Shown piece after piece: positions 9,080 through 18,340 of a stretch of DNA of 64,000 nucleotides. The notes beneath the pieces are model-generated. The model ran no database searches and was not told where the DNA came from. It saw only the letters and a program-made list of their open reading frames with translations. A program made the position numbers and the translations under genes. Numbering within the stretch: position 1 is the stretch's first letter; every line of letters starts with the position of its first letter. This stretch comes from Pirellulales bacterium (GTDB lineage: Bacteria > Planctomycetota > Planctomycetia > Pirellulales > JAEUIK01), in contig JAHBXR010000004.1 in assembly GCA_019636335.1 (NCBI GenBank), forward strand, positions 62,001 to 126,000. Direction: 5' to 3'.

Positions 9080-10123
9080 GTGTCGCGTATGGAATCTTGG
9101 TGTCGTCGGGCGCTGCTGGGCACGTTGGCCGCGGTGGCGCTGGGGGGGGCTGGTGAAACGGCCGTCGCCGATGCTCCGACCACGGTCGTCTACGAGGGGA
9201 ACGACGGGCCGGGCCGCGGCAATCACGTCGTGCTTGTCAGCGGCGACGAAGAATACCGCTCCGAAGAAACGCTGCCTGAGTTGGCGCAGATCCTCGCCGA
9301 GCGCCACGGGTTCAAATGTACCGTGCTTTTTGCCATCGACCCGGACGACGGCACGATCAACCCGAACCAGAGCGACAACATTCCCGGCCTCGAGGCCCTG
9401 CGCGACGCCGACTTGCTCGTCCTCTTCACGCGCTTTCGCCGTTTGCCCGAGTGGCAAATGAAGGAACTGGTCGATTACATCGAGTCGGGTCGACCGATCG
9501 TCGGCTTGCGAACGGCGACCCATGCGTTCGACAACAAGGGAGACGATCCCTACGCACGCTACGGCTGGCAGAGCCGGGATTGGGAAGGGGGCTTTGGCCG
9601 GCAGGTGCTCGGCGAGACGTGGATCAATCACCACGGTCAGCATGGCAGCCAAAGCACTCGTGGCATCATCGCGCCGGGGCAAGAGAGCAACCCGATTCTG
9701 CGCGGCATCGGCGATGGCGATATCTGGGGACCGACCGACGTCTACGGCGTGCGACTCCCTCTGCCGGGCGACAGTCAGCCGCTGGTGTTGGGCCAGGTGT
9801 TGACCGGCATGCAGCCCGACGATCCCCCCGTCGATGGCGCGCAGAACGATCCGATGATGCCGATCGCCTGGACGAAGACTTTCACCGGCAAGGTGGGCAA
9901 GAGGGCGCGCGTCTTCACCACCACCATGGGCGCGTCGCAAGATTTCGCCAGCGAGGGGCTGCGCCGCTTGCTCGTCAATGCCTGCTATTGGGCCGTCGGA
10001 CTCGAAGACAAGATCCCCGAGCACAGCGACGTGGCGATCGTCGGCACGTTCGAGCCGCGGCCCTTCCGCAACAATGGCTTCAAGCCGGGCGTGCGTCCCG
10101 CCGACCTCGTTGAAGAGAAGTAG
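9080..10123 (+). CDS. Secreted ThuA-like domain protein
   Basis: A 347-residue protein beginning at GTG 9080. The N-terminal segment (ESWCRRALLGTLAAVALGGAG) is a signal peptide ending near AVADA. The rest is a ThuA-like fold (class I glutamine amidotransferase-like): it opens with HVVLVSGDEEYRSEETLPEL, then RDADLLVLFTRFRRLP, then GLRTATHAFDN. ThuA domains are frequent in planctomycete secreted proteins and are linked to sugar utilisation in other bacteria, but the reaction is not established. A Cys nucleophile typical of true amidotransferases is not evident. It stands alone between the divergent mfd and a convergent epimerase gene. Confidence 0.82.
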   Translation: MSRMESWCRRALLGTLAAVALGGAGETAVADAPTTVVYEGNDGPGRGNHVVLVSGDEEYRSEETLPELAQILAERHGFKCTVLFAIDPDDGTINPNQSDNIPGLEALRDADLLVLFTRFRRLPEWQMKELVDYIESGRPIVGLRTATHAFDNKGDDPYARYGWQSRDWEGGFGRQVLGETWINHHGQHGSQSTRGIIAPGQESNPILRGIGDGDIWGPTDVYGVRLPLPGDSQPLVLGQVLTGMQPDDPPVDGAQNDPMMPIAWTKTFTGKVGKRARVFTTTMGASQDFASEGLRRLLVNACYWAVGLEDKIPEHSDVAIVGTFEPRPFRNNGFKPGVRPADLVEEK

Positions 10124-10224
10124 CCGCCCACGTCGAGCATTCCCGCGGAATCCCACCTTTTGAGCACCGTGCCTGGCAAGGCAGCGCGAGGGCGCCGCGG
10201 CGCAACATCCGTCGCGACGCAGGC

Positions 10225-11265
10225 TCAGAAGCGCCCGTCCCTCACCTGAAACTTCGTCGGCTTGTCGAGCAAGCGGCCCCCTGAGCGAATCCAAGCCGCT
10301 ACCATGGCCAACAGTTCCTCGCCGTCGATTTCCGGCAGGCCGAAGCATTGGTGACAGCTCGAAGCATCGGACAGCAGCGAGCGTTCTCCTTCGCCTTCGG
10401 CGAACGTGGGCACGAGGCCGAGATGGCGCCCCAACGTCTCGGCCACGGCGCGAACCGCATGATGCCCCCGCCCCGTCAGGTTCAACACGCGCGGCGGAGA
10501 AGAGGCCCGCGCAAACGACTCGAGCGCCACGCGATTCGCATAACCTTGCCACACCATATTCACGCGCGGCGTCGACAAGTCGATCGGTGTGCCCGCCATC
10601 AAGGTGCGCGCAATATCGACCGGCACGCCGTAGCGCAGATCGACGGCATAGTTGAGCCGTAACAAGCACACGGGCGTCCCGTACCGCGCGCTGGCGAATT
10701 GAAACATCCGCTCGCGCCCCAATGCCGTGCTGGCGTATTCACCGACCGGCGCCGGCGGTGTCGTTTCATTCGGCGCCGGTTCGGACGGCGACACGTAGGG
10801 ATAGACATTGCCCGTGCTGAAGGCGACCACGCGCGACGCGCGATAGCGTTCCAGAAGCGCACCGGGGGCAAGCACATTGGTGGCCCAGGCCATCCAGGGG
10901 GCCGAGCTGGCCCCGAACTTGAACCCCGTCATGAAAAGCACGTGAGCCGCGTCGGGCAGCTTCTCGCGCGCGGCCGGATCCAGCAGATCGCACGCTACCG
11001 TCACGATGCGATCGCGCTCGAGCTCGTCGCGCAGGCCCGGCTCCGAAAAGCGCGAGACACCGATCACGCGGACCGTTTCACGCCCCGCCGCATCGAGCGC
11101 TCGCCGCGCCATCCGGGCCAGGCTCGGTCCCATCTTGCCCCCCACGCCCAGCAGCAAGAGATCGCCCGAGAACTCGGCCAGGGCGCGGACCGTGGAAGGC
11201 GCGGGCCGCGACAGCAACTCTTCGAGTTCGGCCTCGGAGGTCGGCGTCACGTGCGCTTCGGACAT
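10225..11265 (-). CDS. NAD-dependent epimerase/dehydratase family protein
   Basis: A 346-residue protein with an N-terminal Rossmann fold: beta strand LLLLGVGGKMG near residues 54-64, carrying the glycine-rich dinucleotide loop. Later parts include a YASTALGRERMF segment (about 176-187) that supplies a Tyr of the extended SDR active site, although spacing to the usual Lys is not clean (Arg follows). Its closest general resemblance is to nucleotide-sugar epimerases. The substrate cannot be read from the sequence. The ATG at 11265 is the only good start. The next upstream gene is divergent, so it is probably monocistronic. Confidence 0.78.
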   Translation of the reverse strand: MSEAHVTPTSEAELEELLSRPAPSTVRALAEFSGDLLLLGVGGKMGPSLARMARRALDAAGRETVRVIGVSRFSEPGLRDELERDRIVTVACDLLDPAAREKLPDAAHVLFMTGFKFGASSAPWMAWATNVLAPGALLERYRASRVVAFSTGNVYPYVSPSEPAPNETTPPAPVGEYASTALGRERMFQFASARYGTPVCLLRLNYAVDLRYGVPVDIARTLMAGTPIDLSTPRVNMVWQGYANRVALESFARASSPPRVLNLTGRGHHAVRAVAETLGRHLGLVPTFAEGEGERSLLSDASSCHQCFGLPEIDGEELLAMVAAWIRSGGRLLDKPTKFQVRDGRF

Positions 11266-11464
11266 GCTGCTCGCCTGGTTTGAAGTCAGGTCCCCCCACG
11301 ACCGCCGGGGCCGGAATCATCGCCGCGTGCGGCACTATAACGCTCGCAATCGCTGCAATCCACGCCGGCAGACTCCCGGCGGCTGGCCCCCGCCGAGCTA
11401 GGTTTTTCCATGGGGATGCGCACTTCCCCTCGATTCGCAGTCACCCACCGGCGAATTCTACGGC

Positions 11465-12559
11465 ATGAACTCCTTCCAGGCTCGCGTGGCGACGCCGTAC
11501 GTCGATCTTTCGCCCCGCGCGGCACGCCGCGTATTGGCGCTGTTTTGCGCGACAGTCCTCGGGTTCGTTCTGATAACCTTGTCTCCCTGGCGATCGGGTT
11601 ACGCCGACTCGCCCGAGCGGCGGCCCAGCGACGTGCAACTGTACGCGGCCGAAGTCGCACGCATCCAGGCCGGCGAAGGCTACTACGAGGCGGCCGGCGT
11701 CGAGCTCCGCGCGCGGGGATATCCGACGCGCAGCGTCTTCAACTGGCGCACGCCGCTGCCGATGTGGTTCCTGGGGATGTTGCCCAAGCCCGCGTGGGGC
11801 AAGGTCCTGCTGGCGTCCGCCGCGCTGGCCACGCTCTTTCTGGCCATGGCGGCGACGGTCGACGACGCCGGCATCGGTACCGCGGCCTTGGGTCTGCTGC
11901 TGCTCGGCGGCGCTTTGCTCCCTTGCTTCGTCGGCGAGCTGTATGTGATGCCGGTCGTTTGGGCCGGCACGATCATCGCCCTGTCTCTGTCGGCCATGGC
12001 GGCCGGTTATCGCAAGACCGGCATTGCCATCGGACTGGCGGCTCCCTTCCTGCGCGAGTTGGCGCTCTTATTCTCGGCGATCATGTTCGTCGATGCCTGG
12101 CGCACGCGCCGGCGTGACGAGGCGCTCGCTTGGGGGGGGGGCATCGTCGCGTTCCTCGCCTTCTATGGCTGGCACGCCTCTACGGTTCATACGCTGATCC
12201 AGCCGGGCGACCGCAGCCACTACGAAAGCTGGCTGCAGTTCGGCGGTGCGCCCTTTTTACTCTCGCTGTCGCAGATGAACTGCTACCTGCTGCTCTTGCC
12301 CCAATGGGTGACCGGTATCTATCTCCCTCTCGCCCTGCTCGGCTTCGCTAGTTGGCAGGCACCTTGGGCACAGCGCATGGCTCTCGTCTCGCTGAGCTAC
12401 CTGGCGCTCTTCGCCCTCGTCGGGCAGAGCTTCAACCAATACTGGGGCATGCTCTTTGCCCCACTGCTCTGCCTGGGCGCGGCGCGTGGTGCCTTCGCCA
12501 TCCGCGACCTGTGCCGCGCCGCCGCACGCACGGAATTCACGCGGGCAGTGAGGGCCTGA
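11465..12559 (+). CDS. Polytopic membrane protein of unknown function
   Basis: A 364-residue protein with about nine hydrophobic segments (for example VLALFCATVLGFVLITL near 25-45, VLLASAALATLFLAMAATV near 118-137, and AFLAFYGWHA near 230). After the first helix comes a soluble loop rich in charged residues (DVQLYAAEVARIQAGEGYYE), a pattern seen in membrane glycosyltransferase-like and dolichol-mannosyltransferase-like families. No catalytic Asp motif could be identified with confidence. It converges with the YfhO-like gene that ends at 12660. Function unknown; a role in envelope polysaccharide chemistry is only a guess. Confidence 0.7.
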   Translation: MNSFQARVATPYVDLSPRAARRVLALFCATVLGFVLITLSPWRSGYADSPERRPSDVQLYAAEVARIQAGEGYYEAAGVELRARGYPTRSVFNWRTPLPMWFLGMLPKPAWGKVLLASAALATLFLAMAATVDDAGIGTAALGLLLLGGALLPCFVGELYVMPVVWAGTIIALSLSAMAAGYRKTGIAIGLAAPFLRELALLFSAIMFVDAWRTRRRDEALAWGGGIVAFLAFYGWHASTVHTLIQPGDRSHYESWLQFGGAPFLLSLSQMNCYLLLLPQWVTGIYLPLALLGFASWQAPWAQRMALVSLSYLALFALVGQSFNQYWGMLFAPLLCLGAARGAFAIRDLCRAAARTEFTRAVRA

Positions 12560-12659
12560 CAAGCCTTCGCGCGTGGCGCCGCTCGCGTGCCGCACGCCTC
12601 ACACTTGTCCGGACATGCCACGGCAGGCAGACGCCTGGTTCGTTTCTCGAGCGACCGTG

Positions 12660-15305
12660 TCAGGGGGAGGGCTCTTTGGGCAGGAGGCGCCCGTTCGCCG
12701 GCAGGCCCCACCACGGTTGCCAGCGTGCGATCTCGCCCCCCACCGAGAGTACCGGTTCTTCTCGCGACAAGTCGTCCCGTGCCACCTGAGGTTCCGCCTG
12801 CGGTAGCTCGGTTGCCGCTCGGACGCGCTGCTGGCGGCAGGCACGCCGGTGCGACACGACAATCAACAAAAGGGTTGCCAGCAAACTGACCACGCTGACC
12901 ACCGCACCGCACTGAAACCAGGGATCGACATACTCGAAGACGACCTTTGACGGTCCCGCCGGCACGCTTACCGCCCGCAGCAGATAGTTGGCCGGCATCA
13001 CGGGGCACGACTGCCCGTTCACCGTGGCGTGCCAATGCGGATCGTACATCTCGGCCAGCAACAACACGCGCGGTTGCGCCGCCCAGACATCGATTTCCAC
13101 CCGGTTGTTGCTGAAACCGGTGATGCGCGCGAGTTCTTTTGGCTGCAACGGTTCCGGCGATGGCATCATCGACGTCGTCTCGATCACCGGGGTCGCCGAA
13201 GGGCGATTCTTGAAACTGGTGATGTAGCGCAACGCCTCGTCCGGACTGGCCACGGTCCTGGTGTCGCGTAACAGTCGCGCGCGAGCAAAGAAGGGATTGA
13301 GCGGAATCAGCGCGCGCCCGACATGACGCGCCAGCACCTTGGCGCCGACGGGCACCTCGGTCTCGCGGCAGATCAGATAATCGACCGCCAGCATCTGGAA
13401 GAATCGCCGCATCCAGTCCGCGCGGACGGCCCCCAAGCCCGAGCGGGGCGCCGCATGCGTCGCTTGAAACACTTGCGCGTATCGTTCGAGATAAGTGCCC
13501 GCATAGCCGGACACGGTCGTGTAACCGTACCCCATTCCGCCGTTGCGAAACGTGCGGCAAGATTCGCCATCTTTCTCGAGCACCATGCCGGTCGCGTTGT
13601 CTTGCACGCGCGCGGGAAAGTTATGCCGCTCGAACACATCGGCAAAATTGTCCGGCAAGCGCGTGAGGTCTGCTTCGTAGGTGGACAGCAGCGAGGAAAA
13701 CGTGAGCCCGAGATCCGCCCACAGCAGCAGCGCCGCCAACGGAACACCAAGCTTCCGCCAGCGCGCGTGCCAGCAGACGAAGATCAGCAGCGCGGCGCCA
13801 CAGGCGAAGAGCAGCGCTTGTGCGAGTCCCCATAGCGTAGTAGAAGCCGACACGAGCACGACGGTCAGATCGTCGTGCTCGATCGCCGGACGATCGATGT
13901 CCATGGGAGGATACACCCATTGCAGGAGCGCTCCCCAGTGAGAATCGAGCCGGTCGTGCGCAGGGTAGTACCACGCGAGGAGCGTGATGCAGGCCAGTGC
14001 CACAACGGCGCAGGCGCAGGCCGCTGCCCGCACCAGCGCCGGTCGAGTTGCTCCGTTTGCTCCGTCGTTGCTCTCCGACACCCCCTCGCGCGCGCCGAGG
14101 GGGACAAATCCGGCGAACATCGCTTGAAATCCATAGCCGGCCAACGTGGCCAGACAGAACAAACTGATCTCGGAATACTTGCCCGGCCCGCGAAACAACG
14201 AGACCAGTGGCACGTAGTCGTAGAAGATGCGAAAGAGCGGCGTGTAGCCCCCCAGTCCCAGGACCAGGAATATCAAACCCGTGTAGAGCAGCGCGGCGCG
14301 TTGTTCGCGCGGGGCGGCCCCCACGCCGACCACCGCCGCCACCAAGGGCACGATGCCCACGTAGAGACAGGTCTCCCAGAAAATGCCGCGTCCCCAATAG
14401 ACGCCGCTGTCTGGCGCGGGGGTGCCGAAAAAAGTCGGCGTCAGCGCCGTCAGCGCCGACTCGGGCGGCAAGGAAAGCGTCGTCGCAAAATCATAGTCGG
14501 TATCCGTGCGCGACGAACGCAGGGCAAAGTCGATCGAGGGGAACAACTGCGCCGCGGCGATCCCGACGCCCGCGATGACAAATACGCCCAGGAACAAGGT
14601 GGCCCGTACATCCTGCCAGGAACAGCGGTCTTCGCTCGCTCGGACGAGCAACTGCGACACGACGTAACACAGAAAGAACAGCGAGAAGATGAACGTGAAC
14701 TGCGGATAACCCGCCACGATCAGGGTGCCGTAGGCGAGTGCCAGGTATCCCAGGTAGTGGAGGCGCCCCGTGGCGCGGTAGCGTTCCCAACAGCCCAGCA
14801 TCCAGGGCCAGGAGACGAACCCGACCAGCATGTTCAGGTGCCCCGCGTCGATGCGCCCGGCCATGCGGCTCGACAAGGGAAAGACGAGGGCCGCGCACGA
14901 CGCCGCGGCATTGCCCAGTCCCAGCGTGCGCAGATACCACCAACAGCCAATCCCCGTCAGCACCACGGAGAGAGCCACCACCCAGTTGATGGCCACTTCC
15001 GTCGGCAGCACGAGATACAGCAAGTTGAGCGGATGGAAGATCGCCGCCTGCCCCTCGGCGAGTTGCGGAAATCCCAGCAAGGCGTGAGGATTCCACAGTG
15101 GAAGCTCGCCGTGACTCAGCGATCGCCCGACGAAATCGTGTGCAAAGAAGTAATACGCGGGGTTGTCGCCGAACTGAGCTTCGCCCAAGACCCGGCCGCG
15201 CGGCAGAAGCAAGATGCCGACAAACGGCAACAAGAGCGCCACCGCCAACAAGGCGAGTACGTACTCGGCGAGCAACTCGCCCAGACGATGAAATTTGCTC
15301 CACAC
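12660..15305 (-). CDS. YfhO-type integral membrane protein (copy A)
   Basis: An 881-residue protein when started at GTG 15305, a site whose upstream bases (GGAATTGGAAC before the GTG) closely resemble those of the paralogue at 18030. The N-terminal 540 residues contain about a dozen transmembrane helices with conserved patches such as FGDNPAYYFFAHDFVGRS and LWNPHALLGFPQLAEGQA. The C-terminal 300 residues form an extracytoplasmic domain with RVLLLAEMYDPHWHATVNG, followed by a final helix near 820. This matches YfhO family architecture, which in Firmicutes relates to glycosylation of cell-wall or membrane glycopolymers. It lies 133 bp downstream of its paralogue, so co-transcription is likely. 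Confidence 0.83.
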   Translation of the reverse strand: MWSKFHRLGELLAEYVLALLAVALLLPFVGILLLPRGRVLGEAQFGDNPAYYFFAHDFVGRSLSHGELPLWNPHALLGFPQLAEGQAAIFHPLNLLYLVLPTEVAINWVVALSVVLTGIGCWWYLRTLGLGNAAASCAALVFPLSSRMAGRIDAGHLNMLVGFVSWPWMLGCWERYRATGRLHYLGYLALAYGTLIVAGYPQFTFIFSLFFLCYVVSQLLVRASEDRCSWQDVRATLFLGVFVIAGVGIAAAQLFPSIDFALRSSRTDTDYDFATTLSLPPESALTALTPTFFGTPAPDSGVYWGRGIFWETCLYVGIVPLVAAVVGVGAAPREQRAALLYTGLIFLVLGLGGYTPLFRIFYDYVPLVSLFRGPGKYSEISLFCLATLAGYGFQAMFAGFVPLGAREGVSESNDGANGATRPALVRAAACACAVVALACITLLAWYYPAHDRLDSHWGALLQWVYPPMDIDRPAIEHDDLTVVLVSASTTLWGLAQALLFACGAALLIFVCWHARWRKLGVPLAALLLWADLGLTFSSLLSTYEADLTRLPDNFADVFERHNFPARVQDNATGMVLEKDGESCRTFRNGGMGYGYTTVSGYAGTYLERYAQVFQATHAAPRSGLGAVRADWMRRFFQMLAVDYLICRETEVPVGAKVLARHVGRALIPLNPFFARARLLRDTRTVASPDEALRYITSFKNRPSATPVIETTSMMPSPEPLQPKELARITGFSNNRVEIDVWAAQPRVLLLAEMYDPHWHATVNGQSCPVMPANYLLRAVSVPAGPSKVVFEYVDPWFQCGAVVSVVSLLATLLLIVVSHRRACRQQRVRAATELPQAEPQVARDDLSREEPVLSVGGEIARWQPWWGLPANGRLLPKEPSP

Positions 15306-15438
15306 GTTCCAATTCCCCCCACGGCAAGGAACGCAACTCGTCAACTTCCGTTCAGCTCCGGTCCCCGCCTCTGCTTCGTCTTCATAAGACCTCTCGTCCG
15401 TCTCTCGAGGCAGCAATTGCTCTTGGCCGTTCGCCCCG

Positions 15439-18030
15439 CTAACGGCGCGAACGAAATCCCCAGCACCGCCAGGCCGAAGTCTCGCTCGCCGTCACCATCG
15501 CCAACTCGCTCTCGCAAGACTTCGCACTGCCGGCGGCACGGCCCCTGCCTGATGCCGACACGGCGGGCCTGTCGACGGACAGATCGCGTCGCGCGCTCAG
15601 GTACGATCCCACCACAATCGCCAGGGTGATGAGCAAGGAGGCGAGACTGAGGATCGTCCCCCAGCGAAATAGCGGATCGACGTATTCGAAAACGACCTGG
15701 GATCGCCCCATCGGCACGCGCACGGCGCGCAGGAGGTAATTGGCCGGCATGACTGCCGCCGGTTTTCCATCGACCGTGGCGCGCCAGTTCTTGTCGTACA
15801 TTTCAGCCAGCAACAGCACGCGAGGCTGCGCGGCAAAGACATCCAACTCCACGCGCGTATTGGTGTATTCCGTGATGCGTGCCACTTCGGCCGGACGCAA
15901 GGGGCTCGCCGTCGGCAAGGGCTCCGTCGTCTCGAGGATCGGGCGCGACGAAGGGCGAGTATTCTGGTTGCGGATGTAGGCTTCCGCCTCCTGGGGATCG
16001 TCCGTGGCCAGCGCCTCGCGCAGCAAGCGCGCGCGGGCAAAGGGGGGATGGAGCGGCACCAGGACGCGTCCCAAGTGACGGCCCACGATGGGCGTGCCGG
16101 GTTCCAGATCGCTTTCCAGCGCCATCACGTATTCGACCGACAACATGCGATACAGCCGCCGCATCCATTCGGCCTCGGCAATCGCGCCCGCCCGCCCCTC
16201 CGGCCCGACGATCGACGCATAGCGCTCCAGCACATTGTCCGTGTAACCCGAGAGGCTGGTGAACCCGTAGCTCATCCCCTGGTTGTGGAACGTCTGACAC
16301 ACCTCGTCTTGGCGCCCCAGTGCCACCTCGGCCGTCAGGTCATGCACGCGCGGAGGCACCTGGTGCCGATCGATGACGTCGGCAAAGGGCTCGGGCAAGC
16401 GGGTCATTGCCGCATCGAACGTCGAAAGCCGATTCGAAAACGACAAGCCGAGATCGCCCAGGAGAATCACCACCGCCAAGGGGAGCGTCAGGCGTCGCCA
16501 GGCAGGGCGCCACGCGGCGTAGAGCAACAGTGCCGTCGCCGCCAGCAACAGCAAGGCCTGTGTCAGCCCGAGCATGGCCCGGCGCCCCGCCTGCCCCACG
16601 AATTCGGAATTCATCACATCGATCGATTTGATCGGCAACTCACGCTGCGCGTCTACCCAGCGCATGAACGAGTGCCATCGCGAACCGGCAGAAGAAAAAT
16701 CCAAGAGAAAGTAGGCCAGCAAGCCACAGACCAGCACGGCCAGTCCCAGGAGCGCGAACGAAGCTGCCCGCAGCCAGGCCACTTGCGGCACGACCGCTGT
16801 CGCAGGCGAGATCTCGCGTTCCTGACGTCGACTAAAACCCTGGAAGATCGCCTGCATGCCATAGCCGGTAAGCGTGGCCAGGCAGAAGAACGCGACCGCC
16901 GAATACCTGCTCGGGGCGCGGAACAACCCGGCCAGCGGCACGTATTCGTAGATCAGCCCGTAGATCGGCGTATGCCGGCCGAACCCGACTGCCAGGAACA
17001 GCAGAGCGCAGCCGACCAGGGCCGTGCGCTTTTCTCGCGGCGCCGCAAAGGCGCCGACGACCGCGGCCACGACCGGCAGAATACCGACGTAGAGGCACGT
17101 CTCCCAATTCAGACTGCGCCCCCAGTATTGATTCGTCCCCGTCGCCGAGTAGCCGAAGAAGTTCGGCGTGAGCACTGTCAGCAACGATTCGGGCGGCAGC
17201 GACAAGCTGCTCGAAAACTCGTAAGCCGAGTTCGCACGCGACGACCGCGACATGAAATCGAGCGTGGGCAGGAGCTGCGCCGCCGCGATCCCAATGCCCA
17301 ACAGGACGAACAGCGCCAGCCAGCAGACGGCCTTCAGATCGGCGGCGGCCTGTTGCTTCGAGTTCGCGGCGATGAACTGCAACGCCACGTAACAGAGGAA
17401 AAACAACGAGAAGATGAAGGTGTACTGTGGATAGCCGGCAAAGATCAGCGCGGCGTACGACAGGGCCAGCACGCCGAGGTGATAAAAACGCCCCGTCGTG
17501 CGATACCGCTCCCAGGCTCCCAGCACCAGCGGCCACGAGAGGAACCCGACCAACATGTTCAAGTGGCCGGCGTCGATGCGGGCTGGCATGCGGCCACCCA
17601 TCGCCCAGACGATCGCGCCACACCACGCCGCGGCCGGGCCGATGCTCAGGGCGCGAAGATAGCCCCAAAAGGCCACGCCGGCGAAGACGATCGCCAGCGA
17701 GATGACCCAGTTCATCGCGATCTCGGTCGGAAAAACGTAATACAACGTCGAGAGCGGGTGGAAGATGCCCGCCTGCCCTTCGGCGAGTTGTGGAAAGCCC
17801 AACATCGCGTAGGGATTCCACAAAGGCATTTCCCCCATGCGAATCGTCCGCGCCACGAAATCGTGCGCGAAGAAGTAGTACGCCGGGTTATCGCCGAAGA
17901 TCATCTCGCCGAAGATCTCGCCGCGCGGCGAGAAGAGGGTGCTGGCAAAAGGCGCAAAGAGAACCAGCACCAACGTTGCCACGGCAACGGCGCGCGCACG
18001 CCCAGATGTCGACCCCAAGATCGTGCTCAC
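15439..18030 (-). CDS. YfhO-type integral membrane protein (copy B)
   Basis: An 863-residue paralogue of the downstream gene, read from GTG at 18030 (preceded by GGGGAATGGAAC). It shares the block FGDNPAYYFFAHDFVART, LWNPYAMLGFPQLAEGQA and RIDAGHLNMLVGF in the membrane half, and RVLLLAEMYDKNWRATVDG plus AVMPANYLLRAVRVP in the C-terminal soluble half. Divergence is spread over the whole length, so the duplication is old. It is the first gene of the pair and lies divergent from the large dehydrogenase gene at 18341. Role inferred: transfer or flipping of a sugar to an envelope polymer. Confidence 0.83.
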   Translation of the reverse strand: MSTILGSTSGRARAVAVATLVLVLFAPFASTLFSPRGEIFGEMIFGDNPAYYFFAHDFVARTIRMGEMPLWNPYAMLGFPQLAEGQAGIFHPLSTLYYVFPTEIAMNWVISLAIVFAGVAFWGYLRALSIGPAAAWCGAIVWAMGGRMPARIDAGHLNMLVGFLSWPLVLGAWERYRTTGRFYHLGVLALSYAALIFAGYPQYTFIFSLFFLCYVALQFIAANSKQQAAADLKAVCWLALFVLLGIGIAAAQLLPTLDFMSRSSRANSAYEFSSSLSLPPESLLTVLTPNFFGYSATGTNQYWGRSLNWETCLYVGILPVVAAVVGAFAAPREKRTALVGCALLFLAVGFGRHTPIYGLIYEYVPLAGLFRAPSRYSAVAFFCLATLTGYGMQAIFQGFSRRQEREISPATAVVPQVAWLRAASFALLGLAVLVCGLLAYFLLDFSSAGSRWHSFMRWVDAQRELPIKSIDVMNSEFVGQAGRRAMLGLTQALLLLAATALLLYAAWRPAWRRLTLPLAVVILLGDLGLSFSNRLSTFDAAMTRLPEPFADVIDRHQVPPRVHDLTAEVALGRQDEVCQTFHNQGMSYGFTSLSGYTDNVLERYASIVGPEGRAGAIAEAEWMRRLYRMLSVEYVMALESDLEPGTPIVGRHLGRVLVPLHPPFARARLLREALATDDPQEAEAYIRNQNTRPSSRPILETTEPLPTASPLRPAEVARITEYTNTRVELDVFAAQPRVLLLAEMYDKNWRATVDGKPAAVMPANYLLRAVRVPMGRSQVVFEYVDPLFRWGTILSLASLLITLAIVVGSYLSARRDLSVDRPAVSASGRGRAAGSAKSCESELAMVTASETSAWRCWGFRSRR

Positions 18031-18340
18031 GTTCCATTCCCCACACTCGGAACGCCGCCTGCTGGGTACCCCAGCCATCTGCCTCTGCACTCTCTCACAT
18101 CCGGGTCGTATGGTAGCCCCCCGGCGTTTAAATGCAAATTTTCCTGGTCATTTTTCCTTCTTTTGTCACGAATTCATGGTTCGCGCCCTAATCCTTCGCC
18201 TGCCTTACCCACAACGGCGCGGCGCTGTCCCCACGTTGCAAGTGCTCCAACGGCTGTTCAGAATGACCCTCGCACATCACCTTTGAAGCAAAGAATCCTT
18301 TCCATCTCCCTTCATCCGTGAAACCCCCTACTCCACTGCC
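18031..18340. other. Divergent intergenic region, relatively AT-rich
   Basis: About 310 bp between the minus-strand YfhO-type gene and the plus-strand dehydrogenase gene. The middle (about 18125-18180) is markedly more AT-rich than its surroundings, with runs of T, as expected of divergent promoters. No gene and no clear operator was seen. Confidence 0.5.

Noticed and set aside
5570-18030. Very long open frames antisense to mfd and the YfhO-type genes
   Set aside because: Typical shadows of high-GC coding sequence: His/Arg/Asp-rich composition, no domains, and firm genes on the other strand.
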